A stretch of 5,211 nucleotides of DNA from Hydrogenothermus sp964516095 (GCA_964516095.1 CAZEYS010000074.1:1-5211); one strand, 5' to 3'; counted from the stretch's first letter, positions 1 to 5,211 are shown. Notes: generated from the letters alone by a model not told the origin. Program-made: numbers and translations.

Positions 1-5
1 AAAAT

Positions 6-497
6 ATGATAGAAGATATGATAAAAACCTATAAAGTAGAAAAAAATAGTGATTTAATCTTATCCCTTGATAAACTAAAAAAGTATATAAAAGTCCCTCT
101 TATTGATGAAACTATAGAAAATGCACAGACATTTATTGCAATAGCTTATGACAATCTGAACATGAGAAAGTATCAAACAGCTAAAAAATCTCTGGAAATA
201 GCTTTAGACCCTTTGATAAAAATAACAAGCAGGGAATACATTTATTTAGTAATATTTAAAGACTTAATTTACAAAAGTTATTTAGCTTATCAAGAAGGAG
301 CAACAGATGAAGCTATAAATTCACTAAAGAAGGCTAAAAAGTATTTAGAGAATGCGTATGAAGTTTGTGAAGAAAACAAAAAAGACCTTATAAAAGGATT
401 TTTAACCAGACTTGATTATATAAACAACAATTTTTCTAATAGAGGAGAGGTTCTGAAAGAGTATATATTTATAATTAGAGATTTAAAAAATCTTTAA
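6..497 (+). CDS. Hypothetical helical (TPR-like) protein, 5' end uncertain
   Basis: I do not recognise this 163-residue protein. It has no signal peptide, no obvious membrane segment, no cysteine cluster and no catalytic motif, so it is probably cytoplasmic. The composition (Lys, Glu, Ile, Leu, Ala) and the spacing of small and hydrophobic residues suggest stacked amphipathic helices. Two stretches look like TPR-type helix pairs: around residues 42-70 (AIAYDNLNMRKYQTAKKSLE) and around 95-120 (AYQEGATDEAINSLKKAKKY). A YfdX-like or other helical-bundle fold is also possible. The frame is open to the window edge: only five bases precede the first ATG, no ribosome binding site is visible, and a second in-frame ATG lies at 18. 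The true start may therefore be upstream, outside the window. It ends 11 bp before the hydrolase gene, whose Shine-Dalgarno overlaps this stop codon, so the two are probably co-transcribed. The reading frame is likely real; the function is unknown. Confidence 0.75.
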   Translation: MIEDMIKTYKVEKNSDLILSLDKLKKYIKVPLIDETIENAQTFIAIAYDNLNMRKYQTAKKSLEIALDPLIKITSREYIYLVIFKDLIYKSYLAYQEGATDEAINSLKKAKKYLENAYEVCEENKKDLIKGFLTRLDYINNNFSNRGEVLKEYIFIIRDLKNL

Positions 498-504
498 AGG
501 AGGG
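497..504 (+). promoter_or_regulatory. Strong Shine-Dalgarno of the hydrolase gene
   Basis: AAGGAGGG begins on the last base of the upstream stop codon (TAA, 495-497) and lies 4-5 nt before the ATG at 509. This near-perfect anti-16S match fixes the hydrolase start and supports translation from a shared mRNA. Confidence 0.8.
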
Positions 505-508
505 TAAA

Positions 509-1270
509 ATGAAAGCATATACTGAAAAAGCTGTCTTATTTTTACATGCTTTTCCATTAAACAGCAATATGTACAAATATCAGTTTCCATTTTTAGAAGA
601 AAAAAAAGTTCCGTATATTGCTGTGGATTACCCTGGTTTTGGAGAAACTCCAGTTTTCCCAACTTTTAAAGAAATTAGGCAGTACACAGATTATATAGTA
701 TCTAAACTTTATGAAAATAAAATTAAAAGTGTAGTGGCTGTTGGTGATTCAATGGGTGGGTACATTATGTTTGATATGTGGAAAAGACATAGAGATATAG
801 TTAAAGGATTTGTTTTTGTATCAACAAGGGCAGAAGCAGACACTGAAGAAGCAAAAAAAGCACGCATGATAACTATAGAAAAAGTAAAATCTGAAGGTAA
901 AGAGTTTTTGATAGAAGCTATGTTAGATGCCCAAACAAGTCCTTATACTAAGGAAAATGAAACAAAAATGAAAGAGCTTGAATGTATAATGAGACAGGCC
1001 AGTGAAGAAGGAATTATAAATGCACTAATTGCTCTTGCAAATAGAGAGGACAATACTTCAATCTTAAAAGAAATCACAGTTCCAACATTAGTTGTGGCAG
1101 GAAAAGATGATGAAAAAGTTACTCCTCCTGAAATTGTAAAGAAAATAGCAGAAGGAATCAAAGGGGCTAAATACATTGAAATAGAAAACAGTGCACATTT
1201 ACCCCCATTTGAAAATCCAGAAGAGTTTAATAAAATATTAATAGAGTTTTTAAAGGGAATAAATTTTTGA
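509..1270 (+). CDS. Alpha/beta-fold hydrolase
   Basis: This 253-residue cytoplasmic protein is a full-length alpha/beta hydrolase, the usual size for single-domain esterase, lipase or enol-lactonase-like members. The oxyanion-hole segment is LHAFPLNS (residues 12-19), in the place of the common HG motif. A DYPGFGET loop follows at 40-47. The nucleophile elbow GDSMGG (79-84) puts the serine at 81. The acid is Asp201 (or the adjacent Asp200) in AGKDDEKVTP, and the histidine is His230 in NSAHLPPFENPEEF. The whole Ser-Asp-His triad is present, so the enzyme should be active. A helical cap lies between about residues 110 and 180. The substrate cannot be told from sequence: carboxylesterase, lactonase and C-C bond hydrolase are all possible. 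There is no signal peptide. The gene sits 11 bp after the upstream helical-protein gene, and its stop overlaps the next start, placing it inside an operon that continues with two envelope-type proteins. Confidence 0.93.
   Translation: MKAYTEKAVLFLHAFPLNSNMYKYQFPFLEEKKVPYIAVDYPGFGETPVFPTFKEIRQYTDYIVSKLYENKIKSVVAVGDSMGGYIMFDMWKRHRDIVKGFVFVSTRAEADTEEAKKARMITIEKVKSEGKEFLIEAMLDAQTSPYTKENETKMKELECIMRQASEEGIINALIALANREDNTSILKEITVPTLVVAGKDDEKVTPPEIVKKIAEGIKGAKYIEIENSAHLPPFENPEEFNKILIEFLKGINF
1252..1269 (+). promoter_or_regulatory. Shine-Dalgarno and TTG start of the DUF3108 gene, overlapping a stop
   Basis: AAAGGG (1252-1257) sits 9 nt before a TTG codon at 1267-1269. The TTG shares two bases with the hydrolase TGA stop (TTGA, 1267-1270). 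No ATG exists nearby in this frame. Starting here gives the expected signal-peptide opening (M-K-K-I-Y-I-F), which decides the start and implies translational coupling. Confidence 0.7.
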
Positions 1271-1995
1271 AGAAAATATATATATTTCTTGTTTTCTTTT
1301 TTTCTTTTTCTTTTGCAAGAGATTTAACAACCTGTTATACTGGATACTATATCATTTTTCCATTAGTAGAAAATTGTATTACATATTCAAATGGAAAAAT
1401 AACAGCTAATGCTTATTCTACACCTCTTGGTTCGTTATTTAGACAGGTTAAGTACAACGGATACAGTCATTATGCAAACAAAAATGGTATAAAATCTATA
1501 CTTTTTTACTTTGTTCAAATAGAAGGGGCTCATAAATGGATACATACTTATAAATTTACAAAAGACTACATACTTTTTGAAAAAAAGGAGTATAAGCTAA
1601 CGGAAAAAGGTTATAAATATAAAAAAACCATAAAAAAAAGAATACAAAATAATGGTTATTTAGACCCTTTCACATCGTCTATATATCTTTATAATCAGAT
1701 TTTTAGAAAAAAGGATGGAATTTTGAAAATATTCTATGATGGCAAGGGTTACAATGTTCCATTTAAGGTGCTAAATGAAGAAAAACTAAAGATATTAAAA
1801 AGTAAATACGATACAATAAAAGTGAATTTACATCCTGATTTTGATACAAAAGGTCTTTTAAGACCTACAGGTAACTGGTATTTGTGGGTGGATAAAAATT
1901 TAAAAGTGCCTGTAAAAATGGAACTTGAATTTACAATTGGAAGTTTTAAGCTAATTTTAAATAAAATTATATGGGAGGAAAAACATGGAAATTAA
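1267..1995 (+). CDS. Exported DUF3108-family protein
   Basis: This 242-residue protein is probably periplasmic. It opens with a short signal peptide: Lys-Lys, a hydrophobic core rich in Phe (residues 4-16), and a likely cleavage after Ala17. The mature part is predicted mostly beta-strand, with alternating hydrophobic and charged residues. The C-terminal half follows the pattern I associate with DUF3108: a DPFTSSIYLYNQ segment (133-144), then a DGKGYNVPFKV strand pair (158-168), then a W-x-L-W-V-D-x-N-L-K-V-PVKMEL end (204-220) and a final strand pair. The biochemical role of the family is not established to my knowledge; envelope or lipid-related roles are guesses. Cys23 and Cys37 could form a disulfide after export. 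It starts at TTG within the hydrolase stop, and its 3' end overlaps the next gene by 11 bp, so it is firmly inside the operon. The family call is from remembered motif spacing and is moderately sure; export is more certain. Confidence 0.82.
   Translation: MKKIYIFLVFFFSFSFARDLTTCYTGYYIIFPLVENCITYSNGKITANAYSTPLGSLFRQVKYNGYSHYANKNGIKSILFYFVQIEGAHKWIHTYKFTKDYILFEKKEYKLTEKGYKYKKTIKKRIQNNGYLDPFTSSIYLYNQIFRKKDGILKIFYDGKGYNVPFKVLNEEKLKILKSKYDTIKVNLHPDFDTKGLLRPTGNWYLWVDKNLKVPVKMELEFTIGSFKLILNKIIWEEKHGN
1973..1978 (+). promoter_or_regulatory. Shine-Dalgarno of the DUF2628 gene, inside the previous gene
   Basis: GGGAGG lies 6 nt before the ATG at 1985, within the coding end of the DUF3108 gene. It confirms that the membrane-protein gene starts 11 bp before its neighbour ends. 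Confidence 0.75.
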
Positions 1996-2479
1996 AAGAT
2001 TGTTAGAAGAATTTGATGAAGAAATTATCAGAAGTTTTGTTCAAAAAAATGCAGATTATTATCTTGCCAAGTGGAAGGTTATGGCAACTACAAATTCTAA
2101 AATATCATGGAACTGGGCTGCATTTTTAGCAACAACTTTATGGATGGGCTATAGAAAAATGTATCTATATGCTTTTCTGGTAATTTTAATTACTTTACTT
2201 GAATTTATACCTATAGTTGGTTTAATTGTGTGGCTTGCTTTATGGATAGGCATTGGAATGTTTGGAAACTTTTTATATGGGAAATACACTTATAACAAAT
2301 TAGTCGAACTAAAAACTACATTCCAAGATGAAGAATTATTTAAAAATCAGGTAGTAAAATCTGGTGGAACTTCAATTGGCGGAGTTTTCCTAATAATGTT
2401 AATATCGTTTATTATTTATTTCATTGTTACCGCTATCTTTGTTTCCTTAACACAGACTTACAGCAATACAGGCTTCTAA
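1985..2479 (+). CDS. DUF2628-type small integral membrane protein
   Basis: This 164-residue protein has a charged cytoplasmic-looking N-terminus (residues 1-38, with LLEEFDEEIIRSF) and then the motif SWNWAAFLATTLWMGYRKMY (41-60). That motif is the hallmark of DUF2628-like proteins: W-N-W-x-A-F plus an LW-x-x-YRKMY turn. Hydrophobic segments follow at about 60-83 and 80-98, and a last one at about 132-156 after a Gly-rich linker (SGGTSIGG). I expect three or four membrane passes. There is no signal peptide and no catalytic motif; the function of the family is unknown. The gene overlaps the DUF3108 gene by 11 bp and is the last of the plus-strand block. Its stop lies 2 bp from the convergent panC stop, and the likely terminator for the operon is further on, inside panC. 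Confidence 0.85.
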   Translation: MEIKRLLEEFDEEIIRSFVQKNADYYLAKWKVMATTNSKISWNWAAFLATTLWMGYRKMYLYAFLVILITLLEFIPIVGLIVWLALWIGIGMFGNFLYGKYTYNKLVELKTTFQDEELFKNQVVKSGGTSIGGVFLIMLISFIIYFIVTAIFVSLTQTYSNTGF

Positions 2480-2481
2480 AT

Positions 2482-3321
2482 TTATAATTGGATGTTATCT
2501 ATAAGCCGCGTATCTCCAACAAAAACGGCTAAAAGGATAACATCCCCTTTTTCTGCTTTTGTTTTTTCCTCTAATGTTATAGGATTTACCACTTCTATAT
2601 ACTGAATTTCCTTTACATGGGGAGCTGAAAGCAGTATTTTTTCCATTTCTTGTTTTAAAGTATTTACATCTGTTATTCCCTTTTCAAATAGTTCTTTTGC
2701 TTTAAAAAGAGCTTCACTTAAAGAAAGAGCGGATTTTCTTTCTTCACTTGAAAGATATTTATTTCTTGAAGATAAAGCAAGGCCATCTTTTTCCCTGATT
2801 AAAGGACAACCGATTACTTCAACATTCATATTTAAATCCTGTACCATTTTCTTTATAACTATAAACTGCTGATAGTCTTTTTTCCCAAAATAAGCCCTAT
2901 CTGGGGTTATTATGTTAAAGAGTTTATTTACTATAGTAAGTACTCCTTTAAAGTGTCCAGGTCTGTATTTACCACATAGTTTATCAACCAGTGTTTCCAT
3001 TATAACGTAAGTAGAGTACCCATCTGGATACATTTCTTCAACAGAAGGGTGAAAAACATAATCTACGCCTACCTTTTTACATATTTCCAAATCTCTTTCT
3101 AAGTCTCTAGGATATTTATCTAAATCTTCATTTTTCCCAAACTGGGTAGGATTAACAAATATACTTACAATAGTTATATCATTTTCTTTCTTTGAGCATT
3201 CCATCAACGATATATGTCCTTCATGTAAATATCCCATGGTGGGGACAAATCCAATTGATTTTCCTTCTTTTTTTAAATTTTTTACAATATCTTTCATTTG
3301 ATTTATTGTTGTTATCAACAT
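2482..3321 (-). CDS. panC: Pantothenate synthetase (pantoate--beta-alanine ligase)
   Basis: PanC joins pantoate and beta-alanine using ATP, through a pantoyl-adenylate, to make pantothenate for coenzyme A; it is a cytoplasmic enzyme, normally a dimer. The 279-residue length matches the family. Signatures run in order. FVPTMGYLHEGHISLM (25-40) carries the HIGH-type nucleotide motif HEGH (33-36). FVNPTQFGKNEDLDKYPRD (55-73) is the next block. GKYRPGHFKGV (117-127) and DRAYFGKKDYQQ (141-152) supply the pantoate and ATP pocket residues. LALSSRNKYLS (181-191) is the KMSKS-like loop. The C-terminal domain ends in GDTRLIDN (269-276). Nothing is missing. The ATG at 3321 has an AGGGA element about 8 nt upstream. 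The gene is alone on its strand here, divergent from the flavoenzyme gene and convergent with the four-gene block. No panB or panD is in the window. Its last codons also encode an inverted repeat (see the terminator entry). Confidence 0.98.
   Translation of the reverse strand: MLITTINQMKDIVKNLKKEGKSIGFVPTMGYLHEGHISLMECSKKENDITIVSIFVNPTQFGKNEDLDKYPRDLERDLEICKKVGVDYVFHPSVEEMYPDGYSTYVIMETLVDKLCGKYRPGHFKGVLTIVNKLFNIITPDRAYFGKKDYQQFIVIKKMVQDLNMNVEVIGCPLIREKDGLALSSRNKYLSSEERKSALSLSEALFKAKELFEKGITDVNTLKQEMEKILLSAPHVKEIQYIEVVNPITLEEKTKAEKGDVILLAVFVGDTRLIDNIQL
2490..2552 (+). terminator. Probable intrinsic terminator of the plus-strand operon, inside the 3' end of panC
   Basis: GGATGTTATC (2490-2499) and GATAACATCC (2536-2545) are perfect 10-bp inverted repeats. 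Nested within them, AGCCG (2504-2508) and CGGCT (2526-2530) form a 5-bp stem closing a 17-nt loop. On the plus strand the outer stem is followed by CC and TTTTT (2548-2552), then more T-rich sequence. It starts 11 bp after the stop of the last operon gene. On the minus strand the hairpin is followed by AATTATAAATTT, a poor U-tract, so the structure favours plus-strand termination. Weak points are the bipartite stem, the large loop and the two C residues before the T-run. Confidence 0.55.
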
Positions 3322-3390
3322 TACAGTATCCCTGATATTTACCCTATTTTGAATTTATTATTATTATAGATAATTAGTAGGAGGAATGAA
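3322..3390. promoter_or_regulatory. 69-bp divergent promoter region between panC and the flavoenzyme gene
   Basis: This short AT-rich gap is the only non-coding sequence between two divergently read genes, so both promoters should lie here or reach into coding sequence. On the plus strand a TTGAAT (3349-3354) and a GATAAT (3369-3374) are present, but their 14-bp spacing is too short for a standard promoter. AGGAGG (3379-3384) is the ribosome binding site for the gene at 3391, 6 nt before its ATG. I see no riboswitch or clear operator palindrome. Confidence 0.5.
3363..3368 (-). promoter_or_regulatory. Candidate -10 element of panC
   Basis: On the minus strand this reads TATAAT, an exact sigma-70 type -10 hexamer. 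A start site near 3356 would leave a leader of about 35 nt before the panC ATG. No good -35 is visible: the position 17 bp upstream reads TTCATT or TTTCAT and overlaps the Shine-Dalgarno region of the divergent gene. The surrounding TTATTATTATTATAG tract makes chance matches likely. Confidence 0.35.
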
Positions 3391-4998
3391 ATGAACAAAA
3401 TTATATATTATCATGAAAGAACTAAACATCATTTAGATAGACTGGCAAAATCGCCAGGATATTTAGACTGGGAAAATCAACCTGAACCATTTAGGTTTTA
3501 CGAAGGAACTGAGAAAATCGAGCTTCCTTTACTAAAAGAAGACCCTAACTGTATTTACAAATCTCTTTACAAAACCGAATTATGTGAAATTAAAAAGTTT
3601 AGTGTAGACAATATATCTAAGTTCTTAGAACTGTCTCTGGGTATTTCTGCATGGAAATCAATTCCAGGTTCTCAGTGGGCAGTAAGAATGAATCCTTCAA
3701 GTGGTAATCTACATCCTACAGAAGGGTACTTGATAATACCAGATTACGATAATTTAAATGGGGTATTTCATTATAATCCGTTATTACATGCTCTTGAAAA
3801 AAGGGCAGATTTAACAAAAGAAATCGCGTCTAAAATAGAGAATTACTTTGGGGAAGGATTTTTTGTAGCCCTTTCAAGTATTTTATGGAGAGAAGCATGG
3901 AAATATGGAGAGAGAGCCTACAGATACTGTCAATTAGATATAGGTCATGCAATTGCAGCTATCAGATTTGCTGCATCTTTATTTGGTTGGAAAGTATTAT
4001 ATTTAAATGCTGTATCTGATGAGGAAATTGAAACAATTCTGGGATTTAATAAAACTCAATTTGTAGAAAACGAAGATGAATTTGCTGAATGTCTACTGTT
4101 TGTGTATCCAGCAAACGTATCTACTGTACCTTTGGATTTTCCAGAGAGTATAGTTTCTTTATTTGCAAACTTAGACTTTAAGGGTAAACCGAATAGATTA
4201 AGTAAAGAGCATGTAAGGTGGGATATTATTTATGAAATAGCACAAATAATAAAAAAACCACGTACATATCCAGAAAAGATAAAACTTATAGATGAAGAAC
4301 CTGTTTTTTATGCAGTTTCAAAATACTCAGCTCCTGAAATAATTAGAAAAAGAAGAAGTGCTATGGCGTATGATAGAAAAAGCTATATGCCTAAAGATAT
4401 TTTTCTTAATATTTTAGATAAAACTGTACCCAGAGAAAAATTTTCTCCCTTTGATGTGAAGGTTATGCCTCCGGCAATAAATTTACTTCTGTTTGTCCAT
4501 AGAGTTGAGGGGCTGGAAAAAGGTCTTTACTTTTTCTTTAGATATGATAAGGACAGAGAAAAATTAATGCGTTTACTAAGAAAAGAATTCTTATGGGAAA
4601 AGATAAGTGATAGACTTTTCCTTTTATATAAAGGCGATTTTGAGTTTACTGCAAAAGTAGTAAGTTGCAAGCAAGACATTGCTTCTGATAGCTGTTTTTC
4701 TCTTGGAATGATTGCAAATTTTAAAGAAATTGTAGAAAGAGAACCTTTTAAATACAGAAATATACACTGGGAAGCCGGAATAATAGGACAGTCATTATAT
4801 TTAGATGCAGAAGCTTTTAATTTTCGAGGAACAGGAATTGGATGTTTTTTTGATGATGTTGTCCATGAAATTTTAGGGTTAAAGGATAATACTTTCCATA
4901 CAGTATATCACTTTACAGTTGGAAGACATATTGATGATCCAAGGATAAGAAGTTTACCTCCTTATTATTACTTAGAAGAAAGTAGAATAAAAAAGTAA
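3391..4998 (+). CDS. Double-domain nitroreductase / SagB-type flavin dehydrogenase
   Basis: This 535-residue cytoplasmic protein contains two nitroreductase-fold domains in tandem, about twice the length of a single-domain nitroreductase or SagB protein. It opens with YHERTKHHLDR (7-17) and SPGYLDWENQPEPFRFYEG (21-39), typical of this subgroup. Domain 1 (about 60-240) has RMNPSSGNLHPTEGYLI (99-115), the FMN-binding segment seen in SagB/ThcOx proteins, and an ERAYRYCQLDIGHAI helix (174-188). Domain 2 (about 310-515) starts with IIRKRRSAMAYDRK (317-330), the RRS-type nitroreductase opening. It contains HWEAGIIGQSLYLDAEA (459-475) and closes with GTGIGCFFDDVVHEILGL (480-497). SagB enzymes oxidise azolines to azoles with FMN in thiazole/oxazole peptide pathways, but no YcaO (SagD), SagC or precursor peptide is nearby. 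The substrate here is therefore unknown and a stand-alone redox role is as likely. The strong AGGAGG site fixes the start. The gene is apparently monocistronic, followed by a CRISPR-leader-like tail. Confidence 0.9.
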   Translation: MNKIIYYHERTKHHLDRLAKSPGYLDWENQPEPFRFYEGTEKIELPLLKEDPNCIYKSLYKTELCEIKKFSVDNISKFLELSLGISAWKSIPGSQWAVRMNPSSGNLHPTEGYLIIPDYDNLNGVFHYNPLLHALEKRADLTKEIASKIENYFGEGFFVALSSILWREAWKYGERAYRYCQLDIGHAIAAIRFAASLFGWKVLYLNAVSDEEIETILGFNKTQFVENEDEFAECLLFVYPANVSTVPLDFPESIVSLFANLDFKGKPNRLSKEHVRWDIIYEIAQIIKKPRTYPEKIKLIDEEPVFYAVSKYSAPEIIRKRRSAMAYDRKSYMPKDIFLNILDKTVPREKFSPFDVKVMPPAINLLLFVHRVEGLEKGLYFFFRYDKDREKLMRLLRKEFLWEKISDRLFLLYKGDFEFTAKVVSCKQDIASDSCFSLGMIANFKEIVEREPFKYRNIHWEAGIIGQSLYLDAEAFNFRGTGIGCFFDDVVHEILGLKDNTFHTVYHFTVGRHIDDPRIRSLPPYYYLEESRIKK

Positions 4999-5013
4999 AT
5001 ACTGGTAATTGAG

Positions 5014-5031
5014 ACAAAAAGCAATTTTTGT
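5014..5031 (+). terminator. Weak A/T hairpin after the flavoenzyme gene
   Basis: ACAAAAA (5014-5020) and TTTTTGT (5025-5031) are perfect 7-bp inverted repeats around a GCAA tetraloop of the GNRA type, 15 bp after the stop codon. The stem is A/U-rich and the T-run lies within the stem rather than after it, so termination would be weak. It could instead be a 3'-end or leader structure. Confidence 0.3.
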
Positions 5032-5095
5032 TAGAAGATTTAGGTTTTTAACAAGTAATATCAACCATTTGTCGACCTCTAAAAATCGGTCATTT

Positions 5096-5106
5096 TTGAG
5101 ACTCAA
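5096..5106. repeat. Small palindrome TTGAG-A-CTCAA
   Basis: TTGAG and CTCAA flank a single A, a perfect 11-bp odd palindrome in the leader-like tail. The word TTGAGAC also occurs at 5009-5015, 87 bp upstream. It may be a binding site, but an element this short can arise by chance. Confidence 0.35.
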
Positions 5107-5160
5107 TCTCACAGGGAAGAAAAGGTAAAATTAGGGTTTCAGCCTTGTGTATCAAGGGTT

Positions 5161-5200
5161 TGTCGATCCCCAGGGTTTTTTGCAGGATTGGAGGTCGACA
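5161..5200 (+). repeat. Imperfect inverted repeat, GTCGA hairpin
   Basis: TGTCGATCCCCA (5161-5172) pairs with TGGAGGTCGACA (5189-5200) over 12 positions with one mismatch and one G-T wobble, closing a 16-nt T-rich loop. It is the strongest secondary structure in the tail and the core of the leader-like pattern. Confidence 0.8.
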
Positions 5201-5211
5201 GAAAATTAACT

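Larger units (their letters stand above)
5070..5200. repeat. Perfect 10-bp inverted repeat with a 111-bp spacer
   Basis: TGTCGACCTC (5070-5079) and GAGGTCGACA (5191-5200) are exact reverse complements. The right arm is shared with the closer, imperfect arm at 5161-5172, so two alternative pairings exist. Each arm contains the palindrome GTCGAC, which suggests a protein-binding site as readily as an RNA stem. Confidence 0.8.
5000..5211 (+). CRISPR. Probable CRISPR leader; array expected beyond the right edge
   Basis: This non-coding tail has no open frame and is richer in G and C runs than its surroundings. TTTGTCGACCTC (5068-5079), TTTGTCGATCCCCAGG (5159-5174) and ATTGGAGGTCGACAG (5187-5201) are related and inversely oriented copies of one GTCGA-centred motif. 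AGGGTTT occurs three times (5133, 5155, 5172). From memory, leaders of type I-B/III CRISPR arrays in thermophiles such as Thermoanaerobacter, Caldicellulosiruptor and Thermotoga carry the same arrangement: a GTCGATCCCC arm, a T-rich loop, then TTGGAGGTCGACA, read toward the first repeat. No repeat or spacer is inside the window, so only the leader is called. The orientation predicts an array to the right, on the plus strand. The alternative is an unrelated regulatory or transposon-end structure. Confidence 0.55.

Noticed and set aside
943..1176. A 77-codon open frame on the minus strand
   Set aside because: It lies wholly inside the alpha/beta hydrolase gene, whose catalytic motifs are intact, and has a low-complexity Ser/Ile/Phe composition expected from antisense of AT-rich coding sequence. 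No ribosome binding site or family resemblance supports it.
3349..3374. TTGAAT and GATAAT as a plus-strand sigma-70 promoter
   Set aside because: The 14-bp spacing is too short and the AT-rich tract offers many chance hexamers, so it is mentioned only inside the divergent-region entry.
3322..3390. Riboswitch or attenuator upstream of panC
   Set aside because: The predicted leader is only about 35 nt and has no stable stem or known aptamer motif.
3386..3394. Alternative ATG at 3386 just before the flavoenzyme start
   Set aside because: It reads ATG-AAA-TGA, a two-codon frame out of phase with the gene. The ATG at 3391 has the well-placed AGGAGG and the conserved N-terminus.
5068..5201. Insertion-sequence terminal inverted repeats
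   Set aside because: The arms are only 10-12 bp, lie 111 bp or less apart, enclose no transposase and show no flanking target duplication. A very small MITE-like element cannot be excluded, but the leader pattern fits better.
5000..5211. A CRISPR repeat-spacer unit inside the window
   Set aside because: No 24-40 bp direct repeat occurs twice, and I do not recognise a repeat-type sequence such as one ending in GAAAC. Only the leader-like part is visible.

Overview
This AT-rich window is gene-dense. It carries a four-gene plus-strand block, a minus-strand panC, a plus-strand two-domain nitroreductase/SagB-like flavoenzyme, and a 213-bp non-coding tail that looks like a CRISPR leader. The proteins are rich in Lys, Ile, Glu and Phe. 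Shine-Dalgarno sites are strong, and the gene set suits a small-genome Gram-negative bacterium: a DUF3108 periplasmic protein, a stand-alone PanC, and a double nitroreductase opening with a YHERTKHH-type N-terminus. My best guess is Aquificota, for example the Hydrogenothermaceae (Sulfurihydrogenibium/Persephonella group). This is inferred from composition and remembered family distribution, not from any search.

Layout. At 6-497 lies an unrecognised helical protein whose 5' end may be cut by the window edge. At 509-1270 is an alpha/beta hydrolase with a complete Ser-Asp-His triad. At 1267-1995 is an exported DUF3108-type protein that starts at TTG and overlaps the hydrolase stop. At 1985-2479 is a DUF2628-type small membrane protein, overlapping the previous gene by 11 bp. 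The tight spacing and overlaps say these four are co-transcribed. Their shared job is unknown, but the last two proteins point to the cell envelope.

The block meets panC (2482-3321, minus) tail to tail with only 2 bp between the stop codons. No terminator fits in that gap. Instead, a perfect 10-bp inverted repeat with a nested 5-bp inverted repeat and a trailing T-run (2490-2552) lies inside the last codons of panC, oriented to stop the plus-strand operon. PanC makes pantothenate, the coenzyme A precursor. It is divergent from the flavoenzyme gene (3391-4998) across a 69-bp AT-rich gap that must hold both promoters.

Downstream of the flavoenzyme (4999-5211) the sequence changes character. 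It has GTCGAC-centred inverted repeats, C/G runs, and three AGGGTTT copies, all without coding potential. The pattern resembles leaders of type I-B/III CRISPR arrays in thermophiles, so an array probably starts just beyond the right edge. No repeat unit, spacer or cas gene is inside the window. The leader-like tail and the terminator embedded in panC are the two observations most worth following.
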